Source of the DNA: Stutzerimonas kunmingensis
GTDB lineage: Bacteria > Pseudomonadota > Gammaproteobacteria > Pseudomonadales > Pseudomonadaceae
Length of the DNA stretch: 64,000 bases
Reading direction: 5' to 3'
Assembly: GCF_021432085.1 (NCBI RefSeq)
Contig: NZ_CP090366.1
Coordinates: 2,666,001-2,730,000, forward strand
Shown here: one piece after another, positions 1-8,662 of the stretch
How positions within the stretch are numbered: position 1 is the stretch's first letter
Layout of the letters: each line of letters begins with the position of its first letter
Notes under the pieces: model-generated
Database searches by the model: none
The model's input: the letters and a program-made list of their open reading frames with translations, nothing else
Told to the model about the DNA's origin: nothing
Made by a program: the position numbers and the translations under genes

Positions 1-69
1 CCGTCACTGTCCCAGCGCAATACCCACGCCGCCCACACCGCACATCTGAGCAAGGAAAGCGCAAGCCGC

Positions 70-1386
70 ATGCACACATTGGAACAACTGGAACGTGGCG
101 AGCTGGCCGGAATCCGCCGCCTCGATCTCTCGGCCGACCTGCAGAGCTTCCCGGAGGCGATCTTCGCTCTCGCCGATACGCTGGAAGTGCTGAATCTCTC
201 CGGTAACCGACTCGACAGCCTGCCTTCCGACCTCTCCCGCCTGAGCAAGCTGCGCATTCTGTTCTGCTCGGACAACCTCTTCACCGAGGTGCCGGACTGC
301 CTCGGCGACTGCGAGCAGTTGGAGATGATCGGCTTCAAGGCCAATCAGATTCGCCATCTGCCCGCCGCCGCGTTGCCATCGGCGTTGCGCTGGCTGATCC
401 TCACTGACAACCAGCTGCAGGCGTTGCCTGACGAGATCGGCAACTGCCGACGCCTGCAAAAACTGATGCTCGCTGGCAACCAGCTGTCTTCACTGCCGGA
501 TTCGCTGGCCAATTGCGTCAATCTCGAACTGCTGCGCATCGCCGCCAACCGCCTGCCAGCGCTGCCCGACTGGCTGCTGACACTGCCGCGACTCAGCTGG
601 CTGGCCGCTGCCGGCAACCCCTTCAGCGACGCCAGCGAAGCGATGAGCCTCGCTCGTCATTCGCTACCGGCGATTCCGCGCGAACAGGTCGTCCTGCACG
701 AGCAACTGGGCCAGGGTGCGTCGGGCATCATCTACCGTGCCGCATGGCAGCCGAGCGGACAGTCGCCCAAGCAAATGGCCGCCAAGCTGTTCAAGGGCCA
801 TGTCACCAGCGACGGCCTGCCCCACAGCGAGATGGCAGCCTGCGTATCCGCTGGCGCCCATCCAAATCTGATCGATGTTGCCGGGCCGCTGGCTGATCAG
901 CCGGGCCAAACGCCGGGCCTGCTGATGGATCTGGTCGAGCCGGCCTTCCAGCCACTGGCTGGTCCGCCGTCGCTGGTCAGTTGCACACGCGATTGCTACG
1001 CCGAGGATCGAACCTTTACCGTGGAGCAGGCGCTGCGGATTGCCCGTGGCACCGCCTCGGCGGTCGCTCACCTGCATCAGCGCGGCATCCTGCATGGCGA
1101 TCTGTACGCCCATAATCTGCTGGTCGACCCAACGGGCGAATGCCTGCTCAGCGATTTCGGCGCTGCCTCGTTCTTCGAGCCGGAGAGTGCCACTGGCCAA
1201 GCGCTGCAACGCATCGAATCGCGCGCTTTCGGTTGTCTGCTGGAAGAGTTGCGGCAACGCTGCCCAGACCTCGAAAACGATTCGCATCGGCACACGCTGT
1301 TCGAGCTACAGAATCAGTGCATGTCAGAGCAGCCAGAAGGCCGTCCAAACTTCAGTCAGTTGCACACCACTCTCGCCGCGCTCTGA
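70..1386 (+). CDS. Leucine-rich-repeat protein with C-terminal protein kinase domain
   Basis: 438 residues. The first ~200 residues are leucine-rich repeats of the LxxLxLxxNxLxxLP type (about seven units). A kinase-like domain follows: glycine loop LGQGASG at 213-219, a probable ATP lysine in AAKLFKG shortly after, catalytic loop HGDLYAHN at 342-349 and SDFG with the metal-binding Asp near 362. All core kinase residues are present, so activity is plausible; the arrangement resembles eukaryotic-like Ser/Thr kinases with LRR sensors. AAGGAA lies upstream of the ATG. No signal peptide, so cytosolic. The target is unknown. Bases 1-69 before it show no complete gene. The next gene follows after 24 bases, suggesting cotranscription. 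Confidence 0.85.
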   Translation: MHTLEQLERGELAGIRRLDLSADLQSFPEAIFALADTLEVLNLSGNRLDSLPSDLSRLSKLRILFCSDNLFTEVPDCLGDCEQLEMIGFKANQIRHLPAAALPSALRWLILTDNQLQALPDEIGNCRRLQKLMLAGNQLSSLPDSLANCVNLELLRIAANRLPALPDWLLTLPRLSWLAAAGNPFSDASEAMSLARHSLPAIPREQVVLHEQLGQGASGIIYRAAWQPSGQSPKQMAAKLFKGHVTSDGLPHSEMAACVSAGAHPNLIDVAGPLADQPGQTPGLLMDLVEPAFQPLAGPPSLVSCTRDCYAEDRTFTVEQALRIARGTASAVAHLHQRGILHGDLYAHNLLVDPTGECLLSDFGAASFFEPESATGQALQRIESRAFGCLLEELRQRCPDLENDSHRHTLFELQNQCMSEQPEGRPNFSQLHTTLAAL

Positions 1387-1410
1387 CGCGCTTTCCGGAG
1401 CGACCCAGCA

Positions 1411-1860
1411 ATGAACTCACCCAAAGCAGACGAAGAACATACGCCCTACCCTAAACCCTACTCGGATGCGGCGGTCGATCAGGACCCGTTCATCCGTGGT
1501 TTGAAACAGCGCCTGCCCGAGCACTTGCGTGAATCCTTCAGCGAAGCGCAGCTCGATGCCCTGCGTGGGGTGTTCGGCGCACGGTCATGGGTCAAGCACC
1601 GCGTCGACCTGCGCGGTACGGTGAAGGTGTGGCGCGACCGCTATTACTTCGCGATCGTCGCCGGCCGCAACAAACGTAACCTGACGCGTCCCCAGCAAAA
1701 TCTCTCGCTGATGGCCAAGGCTGCATTGGCAACCTTGTTCCTGCTGTTTTCTGCATTGGTAGGGCTGTTGATCCTGTACGTATTCAAGTCAGCGCTGGGG
1801 ATCAACCTTTTCCCAGGCTTCTCGCTAGGGCTTTGGGACTGGCTGAAGGAGAGCATCTGA
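1411..1860 (+). CDS. Conserved hypothetical protein with one membrane segment
   Basis: 149 residues, starting 24 bases after the LRR-kinase gene and probably cotranscribed with it. The N-terminal ~90 residues are soluble and charged (a DPFIRGLKQRLP start, then a basic stretch around residues 60-95). A single hydrophobic segment (AALATLFLLFSALVGLLILYV) covers about residues 103-125, followed by a short tail ending in a WDWLKESI motif. I do not recognise a domain of known function. The layout suggests an inner-membrane protein with a cytosolic N-terminal domain. Possible link to the upstream kinase is inferred from position only. Confidence 0.7.
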   Translation: MNSPKADEEHTPYPKPYSDAAVDQDPFIRGLKQRLPEHLRESFSEAQLDALRGVFGARSWVKHRVDLRGTVKVWRDRYYFAIVAGRNKRNLTRPQQNLSLMAKAALATLFLLFSALVGLLILYVFKSALGINLFPGFSLGLWDWLKESI

Positions 1861-2026
1861 GCGTCTCAAAAACGCTCCATCTGACCGTGCGCAGACCACA
1901 GCCCTGCACTACTCTAAATGACGCACAGATAGTGGGGTATTGGTTGATCCGCTTCAATCCGCAGTCCTGCAGCTGGCAGAGCAAAGTCTTGCTTTGAACT
2001 TCCCTAGCTAATGAGGAGCTTGCGAA

Positions 2027-2557
2027 ATGAACGATGCTTCGAAAAAGCCTTCAGTCAGTACGAACGAGAAAAACATGCCTTCGGCGTCTCAGGAGCCCTG
2101 GCGTCCCTTCGACACCCTGCGCCGACAGGTGGATCGCCTCTTCGACGACTTTGAACGTCCCTGGCATCTGCCCTTCAGCCGCCATGGTCTGGAAACCCCG
2201 CCCCTGTGGCAGGGTGGCCCCAATCGGATGCCGGCGATGGACGTTGTAGAGAAGGAAAACTCGTTCGAGATCACAGCCGAACTGCCCGGACTGGATGAGA
2301 AGGATGTGGAGGTAAAGCTGGCTGGCAACAGCCTGATCATCAAGGGTGAAAAACGCCAGGATCATAAGGAGGAACGCGACGGCTACCACCTATCCGAAAG
2401 ATCCTACGGCAGCTTCCAACGCAGTTTCGCGCTGCCCGAAGGCGTGGACCGCGACAAGATCGAAGCCACGTTCGGCAAGGGTGTATTGCGCCTGTCATTG
2501 CCCAAGCAGCCGGGCACCGCCGACAACACGAAGAAAATCTCCATCAAGGCGGAGTAA
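2027..2557 (+). CDS. Hsp20/alpha-crystallin family small heat-shock protein
   Basis: 176 residues. The alpha-crystallin domain spans roughly residues 72-165: it opens with MDVVEKENSFEITAELPGL, and closes with the family's A-x-x-x-n-G-v-L signature (ATFGKGVLRLSLP). The tail KKISIKAE holds an I-x-I motif used in oligomer assembly. The N-terminal arm is short and polar. Holdase chaperone that keeps unfolding proteins soluble in the cytosol. AGGAG sits 8-12 bases before the ATG. In the 166-base gap upstream I could not identify a convincing sigma-32 promoter. Confidence 0.93.
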   Translation: MNDASKKPSVSTNEKNMPSASQEPWRPFDTLRRQVDRLFDDFERPWHLPFSRHGLETPPLWQGGPNRMPAMDVVEKENSFEITAELPGLDEKDVEVKLAGNSLIIKGEKRQDHKEERDGYHLSERSYGSFQRSFALPEGVDRDKIEATFGKGVLRLSLPKQPGTADNTKKISIKAE

Positions 2558-2708
2558 TGCGACGGACCGGTTTGTAGTACAGCCGGTCCTGTATTTCAAA
2601 AATAGCCTGTGCGCTCGCCTCGCTCGGCTCTCTTTACCGCATCAAGTCTTTGCGCTGGCAATGCCTTTGTACGACTAGACTCTGGAGAAACCGCGATTGG
2701 AGGCAGTC

Positions 2709-2939
2709 ATGTCCGAGACACCAATGAAAGACGACCAGGAAAAGACTCTGACGCTTCGCGAAATGCTGAGCAGCGTTCTGGCTGCGGCACTGGGCGTACA
2801 GAGCGGCAAGAACAGGGCCCGGGATTTCAGCCATGGAAAACCCAGCCACTTCATCATTCTCGGCGTGGGTTTCACCGTTCTGTTCGTGCTGGTGATCCTG
2901 GGGTTGGTGAAACTGGTGCTCTATCTGGTTGGGAGCTGA
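2709..2939 (+). CDS. DUF2970-type small membrane protein
   Basis: 76 residues. I chose the ATG at 2709 because TGGAGG lies about 6 bases upstream; an in-frame TTG at 2697 has no ribosome site. The sequence TLREMLSSVLAAALGVQS followed by a basic linker and one C-terminal hydrophobic helix (about residues 50-72) matches the DUF2970 family of small proteobacterial membrane proteins. Function unknown. It is convergent with a tiny minus-strand ORF immediately downstream. Confidence 0.75.
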   Translation: MSETPMKDDQEKTLTLREMLSSVLAAALGVQSGKNRARDFSHGKPSHFIILGVGFTVLFVLVILGLVKLVLYLVGS

Positions 2940-2946
2940 GCTTTTA

Positions 2947-3048
2947 CTACTGATGGCTGACCCAGAAGATCGCGGTGCCCACCGCGAGCATGATCAGACT
3001 GAAGATAGCCGCGGCGTCCACCACACTGTCGCGCTGTTCGTTTCTCAC
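2947..3048 (-). CDS. 33-residue single-pass membrane protein (small ORF)
   Basis: GTG start at 3048 with AGGAGA seven bases upstream on the minus strand, ending in TAG at 2947. The product begins MRNEQRDSVVDAAA and then has one hydrophobic stretch (IFSLIMLAVGTAIFWV) ending in SHQ. Short charged N-terminus plus one membrane helix is a common small-protein layout. The gene is convergent with the DUF2970 gene, only 7 bases away. No function can be assigned. Its upstream side faces the cysI promoter region (3049-3284), so it is divergent from cysI and may share regulatory DNA with it. Confidence 0.55.
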   Translation of the reverse strand: MRNEQRDSVVDAAAIFSLIMLAVGTAIFWVSHQ

Positions 3049-3284
3049 GGAAGTTCTCCTCTAGCGGTTCGATGATATCGACAGCTTCTTTGAGGCAGTT
3101 AAGACCACTGTTGTGCGTTGCTCAAGGGCAGCGGGTTATAAGTCCATTTCGCTTGGTTTGGTTCTAAACATATTCCCAAACATCACTTTTGCGTATAACC
3201 ACGAGCTGGTATCGTGCCACCCTCCCTTAATGGGTGCGCGGCCGTGCGCGCGAATGCTGTAGACAGCCTGAAAACAGGACATTT

Positions 3285-4943
3285 ATGTACGTTTACGATC
3301 AGTACGACCAACACATCATCGAGGATCGGGTCCGGCAGTTCCGCGACCAGACTCGCCGCTTCCTGGCTGGCGAACTCGCTGATGAAGAATTCCGCCCGCT
3401 GCGTCTGCAGAATGGCCTGTACATCCAGCGCTACGCGCCGATGCTGCGCGTAGCCGTGCCTTACGGGCTACTGTCCTCCACCCAGGTACGCAAGCTGGCC
3501 GAGATCGCACGTCATTACGACAAGGGCTACGCACACATCAGTACCCGGACCAACGTGCAGTTCAATTGGCCCGAGCTGGAAGACGTGCCGGAAATTCTTG
3601 CCGAGCTGGCCACCGTGCAGATGCACGCCATCCAGACCAGCGGCAACTGCATCCGCAACACCACCACCGACCAGTTCGCCGGTGTCGCCAAGGACGAGCT
3701 GATCGATCCCCGCCCGTGGTGCGAGATCATTCGCCAGTGGTCGACCTTCCACCCCGAATTCGCCTTCCTGCCGCGCAAGTTCAAGATCGCCGTCAACGGC
3801 GCGGTCAGCGACCGGGCCGCCATCGAGGTGCACGATATCGGCCTGGAAGCGGTGAAGAACGAGGCCGGCGACCTGGGCTTCCGTGTTTCGGTCGGCGGCG
3901 GCCTCGGGCGGACCCCCATCGTCGGCAGCTTCATCAACGAATTTCTGCCTTGGCAGCACCTGTTGAGCTATCTCGACGCCATCCTGCGGGTCTATAACCG
4001 CTATGGACGTCGTGACAACAAGTTCAAGGCACGCATCAAGATTCTGGTCAAGGCGCTCACGCCAGAAGTGTTTGCCGAGCGCGTCGATGCCGAATGGGCG
4101 CACCTCAAGGACGGCCCGACGACGCTGACCGAAGCTGAAGTTCAGCGTGTCAGCAAGTTTTTCGTCGATCCGGAGTACAAAGCCCTGGAAGACCAGAGCG
4201 CTGCGCTCGCCCAGCTGGACGCAGAGCATCCGGGCTTTGCCCGCTGGCGCCAGCGCAACGTGGTCGCACACAAGAAGCCCGGCTACGCGGCAGTCACCCT
4301 CTCGCTGAAGAGCACTGGCGTGGCGCCCGGCGACGTCACCGACAAGCAGCTCGATGCCATCGCCGATCTGGCCGATCGCTACAGCTTCGGCGAGGTGCGC
4401 AACTCCCACGAGCAGAACATGATTCTGGCCGATGTCGAGCAGGCCAAGCTGTTCGAGCTTTGGCATGAACTGCGCGAATTGGGTCTGGCCACGCCGAACA
4501 TCGGCCTGCTGACCGACATCATCTGCTGCCCTGGCGGCGACTTCTGCTCGCTGGCCAACGCCAAGTCGATCCCAATCGCCGAATCCATCCAGCGTCGCTT
4601 CGATAACCTCGACTACCTGTTCGACCTGGGCAACATCGACCTGAACATCTCAGGCTGCATGAACGCCTGCGGTCACCACCATGTCGGCCATATTGGCATT
4701 CTGGGCGTGGACAAGAAGGGCGCGGAGTTCTACCAGGTTTCGCTGGGCGGCAGTTCCGGCCGTGACGCGAGCCTCGGCCAGATCCTCGGCCCATCCTTCG
4801 CCCAGGACTCGATGCCAGATGTGATCGAAAAGATCATCAACGTTTACGTGGAGCAGCGTACCGAAGATGAACAGTTCATCGACACTTACCGCCGCATCGG
4901 CATTGATCCCTTCAAGGAGCGCGTCTATGCAGCGAATCATTAA
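3285..4943 (+). CDS. cysI: Sulfite/nitrite reductase hemoprotein, assimilatory (CysI)
   Basis: 552 residues from the ATG at 3285 (an ACAGGA site precedes it; an upstream in-frame ATG at 3234 lacks one). It reduces sulfite to sulfide in cysteine synthesis, using siroheme coupled to a 4Fe-4S cluster. The cluster/siroheme ligands form C-x5-C (Cys415 and Cys421, in CCPGGDFC) and C-x3-C (Cys458 and Cys462, in GCMNACGHH). Length and N-terminus (MYVYDQYDQ) match the Pseudomonas CysI form. The siroheme synthase CysG is encoded near the right end of the window. The 236-base upstream gap probably carries a CysB-controlled promoter, but I could not pinpoint a site. Confidence 0.95.
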   Translation: MYVYDQYDQHIIEDRVRQFRDQTRRFLAGELADEEFRPLRLQNGLYIQRYAPMLRVAVPYGLLSSTQVRKLAEIARHYDKGYAHISTRTNVQFNWPELEDVPEILAELATVQMHAIQTSGNCIRNTTTDQFAGVAKDELIDPRPWCEIIRQWSTFHPEFAFLPRKFKIAVNGAVSDRAAIEVHDIGLEAVKNEAGDLGFRVSVGGGLGRTPIVGSFINEFLPWQHLLSYLDAILRVYNRYGRRDNKFKARIKILVKALTPEVFAERVDAEWAHLKDGPTTLTEAEVQRVSKFFVDPEYKALEDQSAALAQLDAEHPGFARWRQRNVVAHKKPGYAAVTLSLKSTGVAPGDVTDKQLDAIADLADRYSFGEVRNSHEQNMILADVEQAKLFELWHELRELGLATPNIGLLTDIICCPGGDFCSLANAKSIPIAESIQRRFDNLDYLFDLGNIDLNISGCMNACGHHHVGHIGILGVDKKGAEFYQVSLGGSSGRDASLGQILGPSFAQDSMPDVIEKIINVYVEQRTEDEQFIDTYRRIGIDPFKERVYAANH

Positions 4944-5427
4944 GAACGATCAACTGGTCGATGAGACCTGGCACCTGCTGCCCAAGGAACAGACGCTCGA
5001 CGACCTGTGCAACAGCGACGATCTGATCGTGCCGCTGCATCTCTGGCTGGACCATGCCCATGCGCTGAAAGCCCGCGACGGCGGCCTCGGGGTCTGGCTC
5101 GATGCCAACGAGCAGGTCGAGGACATCGCAGACGACCTTGCGCACTTCCAGGTCATCGCGCTGAATTTCCCCAGCTTCACCGACGGCCGCCACTACTCCA
5201 GTGCCCGCCTTTTGCGCGAGCGCTACGGCTACAAAGGCGAGATCCGCGCCATCGGCGATGTGCTGCGGGACCAGCTGTTCTACATGCGTCGCTGCGGCTT
5301 CGATGCGTTCGCCATTCGCGCCGATCGGGACCCGGTCGACGCGCTGGAAGGCTTGAAGGACTTTTCGGTGACCTATCAGGCCGCGGCCGACGATGAGCGC
5401 CCGCTGTTCCGCCGTCGCCAGGGTTGA
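4927..5427 (+). CDS. DUF934 protein, sulfite reductase partner
   Basis: 166 residues; its ATG at 4927 lies inside the last codons of cysI (17-base overlap), which implies translational coupling. It belongs to the DUF934 family regularly found directly after cysI in pseudomonads and other proteobacteria. Visible motifs include a central FPSFTDGRHYSSARLLRERYGY stretch (residues ~80-100) and a later RRCGFDAFAIR. It is often annotated as an oxidoreductase, probably assisting the reductase, but its biochemical role is not established. A hairpin terminator follows 24 bases after the stop. Confidence 0.88.
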   Translation: MQRIIKNDQLVDETWHLLPKEQTLDDLCNSDDLIVPLHLWLDHAHALKARDGGLGVWLDANEQVEDIADDLAHFQVIALNFPSFTDGRHYSSARLLRERYGYKGEIRAIGDVLRDQLFYMRRCGFDAFAIRADRDPVDALEGLKDFSVTYQAAADDERPLFRRRQG

Positions 5428-5451
5428 TACCAGCCCGGTCGATTGCGACAA

Positions 5452-5483
5452 ATGAAAAGCCCGCCTATTGGCGGGCTTTTCAT
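5452..5483. terminator. Rho-independent terminator after cysI-DUF934
   Basis: AAAAGCCCGCC-TATT-GGCGGGCTTTT: an 11-bp perfect stem with A and T tracts on both sides, so it could work in both directions. It ends the cysI transcript and lies just past the stop of the small minus-strand ORF at 5488-5589. Confidence 0.85.
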
Positions 5484-5487
5484 TGCT

Positions 5488-5589
5488 TCATTGATACATC
5501 CAGAAGTTGGGGTGTTCGACCGGCGTGGTGACTACATCGGCCTTTTTTCCGGCAGCGATCTGTTTGATCTTTTCGGCGAGCTTCTTCAT
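5488..5589 (-). CDS. 33-residue lysine-rich small ORF
   Basis: ATG at 5589 preceded by GAGGA eight bases upstream on the minus strand; stops at 5488 just before the bidirectional terminator at 5452-5483. Product: MKKLAEKIKQIAAGKKAD, then VVTTPVEHPNFWMYQ. The N-terminal half is a basic amphipathic helix candidate; the C-terminal half has Pro, Trp, Met and Tyr. I do not recognise it. The clear ribosome site and the terminator placed right after its stop support a real short gene. An overlapping frame on the same strand (5480-5665) looks less likely. Confidence 0.5.
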   Translation of the reverse strand: MKKLAEKIKQIAAGKKADVVTTPVEHPNFWMYQ

Positions 5590-5696
5590 GAAACATTTCC
5601 TCGGTTGCGATCAGGAGTGGCGCTAGATTCCGCCAATTAACGCTACCGAGGAAATTCATTGCCACTATCGCGGCGATAAGCCAGCACGTGTGGAAT

Positions 5697-6689
5697 TCAG
5701 TCCACGCGGACCAGCACTCGACCCACCTGGCCGCCGGCCAGAATGCGCTCGATCGCCGTCGGTAACTCCTCCAGCCCGACCTCCTGCGAGAGGTCGTCCA
5801 GATTGGCCAGCTTCCACTGCAGCGATAGCTTGTCCCACATGGAAGCCTTGACTACCAGCGGGATCTCCACCGAATCAACACCCAGCAGATTCACGCCGCG
5901 AAGAATGAACGGCAGCACACTGGCCTGGAAATGCGTCCCGGCGGTAAGCCCGCAACAGGCCACGCTGGCACCTCGCTGTAGCGACTTCACCACGTTGAAC
6001 AGGATGTCTCCGCCAACGGTGTCCACTGCCCCGCCCCATTGTTCCTTGAGCAACGCTTTCTCCACACCAGCCTGCAGTGCAGCGCGCTCGACGATCTGGC
6101 TAGCCCCCAGGCGAATAAGGAAGTCCGCCTGATCAGCCTTGCCCGTGACCGCCGCAACCTTGTAACCAAGACTGGCCAATAGAGCCACAGCTATGCTGCC
6201 AACGCCACCCGTCGCGCCGGTGACCAGCACGGGCGCTTCGCCTGGCTCAAGACCCGCCTGTTCCAGCTTGTCGACGCAGAGGGCCGCGGTCAGCCCGGCC
6301 GTGCCGAGGATCATTGCCTCGCGCAGCGAAAGCCCCTGCGGGCGCTTGATCACCCAGGCCGCCGGAACGCGGATGTACTGGCCGAAGCCACCGGCGGTGT
6401 TCATGCCCAGGTCGTAGCCCGTGACGATCACCTCATCGCCTTCGGCGAATTCACCGACGCTGGACGAAGCCACGACACCCGCGGCGTCGATGCCTGGCGT
6501 ATGGGGAAATGAGCGGGTCACGCCGCGATTGCCGCTCGCCGATAGCGCATCCTTGAAGTTCAGCGAGGAGTAATGCACCCGAATGAGTACCTCACCGGCT
6601 GGCAGCTCGTCGGTAGTACGTTCGACGATACGGGTTTCGAAACGACCCTCGGTCGTCTCGCTGACTTGTAGTGCCTTGAAGCTGCTCAT
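5697..6689 (-). CDS. acuI: AcuI/YhdH-type NADPH-dependent acrylyl-CoA/quinone oxidoreductase
   Basis: 330 residues of the medium-chain dehydrogenase/reductase superfamily, YhdH/AcuI branch. The N-terminal GroES-like part has the LIRVHYSSLNFKDALSASG segment; the Rossmann nucleotide site is VTGATGGVGSIAVALL near residues 156-172, then AAVTGK, which suggests NADPH. AcuI reduces acryloyl-CoA to propionyl-CoA, detoxifying acrylate. No catalytic zinc ligands are seen, as in the family. It lies 13 bases downstream of sohB on the same strand, so the two may be cotranscribed. The exact substrate is uncertain. Confidence 0.85.
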   Translation of the reverse strand: MSSFKALQVSETTEGRFETRIVERTTDELPAGEVLIRVHYSSLNFKDALSASGNRGVTRSFPHTPGIDAAGVVASSSVGEFAEGDEVIVTGYDLGMNTAGGFGQYIRVPAAWVIKRPQGLSLREAMILGTAGLTAALCVDKLEQAGLEPGEAPVLVTGATGGVGSIAVALLASLGYKVAAVTGKADQADFLIRLGASQIVERAALQAGVEKALLKEQWGGAVDTVGGDILFNVVKSLQRGASVACCGLTAGTHFQASVLPFILRGVNLLGVDSVEIPLVVKASMWDKLSLQWKLANLDDLSQEVGLEELPTAIERILAGGQVGRVLVRVD

Positions 6690-6702
6690 GCGGTTCCCCT
6701 TG

Positions 6703-7725
6703 TCATTGCCAAAAGCGTTGTTCGTTCAGCCGGCTCCAGCCTTTCAGCAAGCCGTGCTCCATAACCGTACTGGCCGCCATACCGAAGCGCTCGGGCAGGC
6801 TTTTCTTCTGTATGTAATGCAACTGGAACAGTTCCGCTTCCTGAGCGCGCTCGGCGAGATACTGATCACTGGTCTTGAGTTCGTCCGCCAGATGCTTGCC
6901 CAACGCGGCAATGCCCAGCCACACCTCTCCCGTCGCCACGTCATCTATCGACAGGTTCTGCCGGTAACGCGCGACGAAGTTCTTGAACAGCTCGTGGGTC
7001 GTCTCCAGGTCTTCCTGGAACTTCTCGCGGCCCTTCTCGGTGTTCTCGCCGAACACGGTCAACGTGCGCTTGTACTCGCCAGCGGTCAGCACTTCGAAAT
7101 CGACATCGTGCTTCTTCAGCAGTCGATGCACATTCGGCAGCTGTGCCACCACGCCAATGGAACCGAGGATGGCGAACGGTGCGGTGAGGATGCGATTACC
7201 GATACAGGCCATCATGTAGCCGCCGCTGGCTGCGACCTTGTCGACACAGACGGTCAGAGGCACGCCGGCATCACGAATGCGCACCAGCTGCGAGGCAGCC
7301 AGGCCATAGCCATGGACCATGCCGCCACCACTTTCCAGGCGCAGCACAACCTCATCCTGCGGCGTCGCCATAGTCAGCAATGCGGTGATCTCATGGCGCA
7401 GGTTGTCTACTGCAGACGCGCGAATATCGCCATCGAAATCGAGAACGAAGACTCGAGCTGGAGACTCGGCCTTCCTGTTCTGCTTGGCCGCCTTCGCTTC
7501 GCGCTTGCGCAATGCCTTGAACGCGTCCTTCTCCATTACGGCCTGCTCCAGGCGCTCACGCATGGATTTGTAGAATTCGTTGAGCTTGTGCACCTCGAGG
7601 TGCCCACCACCCTGTTTGCTGCGTCCCCGCCGCATCGAAGCCAGCGCGATGAGCACGATCACGATCGCCACGACCAACGTGACGGTCTTTGCCAGGAAGC
7701 TGGCATAGTCGACAAGAAATTCCAC
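6703..7725 (-). CDS. sohB: Inner-membrane peptidase SohB (family S49)
   Basis: 340 residues from a GTG at 7725, chosen because GAGGGGG lies just upstream; a longer frame reaching 7758 has no ribosome site. An N-terminal membrane helix (residues ~5-28) is followed by the S49 N-terminal region and the protease domain. The Ser/Lys dyad is visible: Ser167 in AASGGY and Lys219 in GEYKRT. Length is close to the 349 residues of E. coli SohB, a periplasm-facing protease related to signal-peptide peptidase. Divergent from the phosphatase gene across a ~180-base gap. Confidence 0.92.
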   Translation of the reverse strand: MEFLVDYASFLAKTVTLVVAIVIVLIALASMRRGRSKQGGGHLEVHKLNEFYKSMRERLEQAVMEKDAFKALRKREAKAAKQNRKAESPARVFVLDFDGDIRASAVDNLRHEITALLTMATPQDEVVLRLESGGGMVHGYGLAASQLVRIRDAGVPLTVCVDKVAASGGYMMACIGNRILTAPFAILGSIGVVAQLPNVHRLLKKHDVDFEVLTAGEYKRTLTVFGENTEKGREKFQEDLETTHELFKNFVARYRQNLSIDDVATGEVWLGIAALGKHLADELKTSDQYLAERAQEAELFQLHYIQKKSLPERFGMAASTVMEHGLLKGWSRLNEQRFWQ

Positions 7726-7904
7726 GTATCCCCCTCGATGAGTTCCGGTCGCCGACAAACTACCTTCGGCGGCATGCCGCCAGCATACCGGCGGGCCTGT
7801 GGCGGAGCCAGCGTGAGCGATTCAAACAAACGTTCGAATTATCGTTGACACTCCTGAACGATGTCCCTACCCTCGCGAAAAACAGTGCCGGCCGGAGCAG
7901 CAGC

Positions 7905-8603
7905 ATGGGCAGTATCTACCTGATCAGGCATGGTCAGGCGTCTTTCGGCGCAGAAAACTACGACGTGCTGTCCCCGCTGGGATATCGCCAGTCCGAAGCC
8001 TTGGGTGACTACCTGGCGCAACTCGATGTGTCTTTCGATAGATGCCTGAGCGGCGAGCTGGATCGCCAGCAGAATACCGCCCGCGCCACGCTGGCGAGAC
8101 TAGGCGCTCAGCCTGAGCTTGAAGTCGATGCTGCCTTCAATGAGTTTCACGCCGATGCGGTTATTCGCGCGCATCTTCCCGACCTGCTCCAGGTGGAGCC
8201 GAATGCGATGCACATCCTGCGCAACGCCGCCGATCATCGTGCCGACTTTCAGCGCCTGTTCACCCATGTAGTGCATCGCTGGATATCCGGTGAACATGAG
8301 AAGGACGACCTGGAGAGCTGGCAGCACTTTCTCGACCGTGTACGTGGTGGCCTGGATCGCGTTCTCGATCAAGCCGGCAAACGCGACCGTATCGCCATCT
8401 TCACCTCCGGTGGAACTATCACCGCGCTGCTGCAACTGATCATAGGCGTGCCGCCGATCAAGGCGTTCGAGATGAACTGGCAGATCGTCAACACCTCGCT
8501 CAGCCTGTTGAAATTTCGTGATCGGGATGTCGCACTGGCTTCGTTCAACAGCCATGCGCACCTGCAACTCCTGAAGAATCCGGAGCTCGTCACCCATAGA
8601 TGA
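7905..8603 (+). CDS. Histidine phosphatase (phosphoglycerate mutase-like) family protein
   Basis: 232 residues from the ATG at 7905 (GGAG upstream). It begins GSIYLIRHGQASFG, with the catalytic RHG motif at residues 8-10, and has the second histidine-phosphatase block near TSGGTITALLQ (about residue 166). Family members hydrolyse phosphate esters through a phosphohistidine; the substrate here cannot be told. The following SCP2 gene begins 59 bases after its stop and the two probably form an operon with lipid or fatty-acid links, inferred from the neighbours. Confidence 0.85.
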   Translation: MGSIYLIRHGQASFGAENYDVLSPLGYRQSEALGDYLAQLDVSFDRCLSGELDRQQNTARATLARLGAQPELEVDAAFNEFHADAVIRAHLPDLLQVEPNAMHILRNAADHRADFQRLFTHVVHRWISGEHEKDDLESWQHFLDRVRGGLDRVLDQAGKRDRIAIFTSGGTITALLQLIIGVPPIKAFEMNWQIVNTSLSLLKFRDRDVALASFNSHAHLQLLKNPELVTHR

Positions 8604-8662
8604 GCCCAGCCCCAAGCGGCCAAAAGCTGCGTGTACCCATAACGACCAAAAAGGAAACCCTC

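Noticed and set aside
1861..2026. Sigma-32 promoter before the small heat-shock gene
   Set aside because: No convincing CTTGAA/CCCCAT pair at proper spacing could be read.
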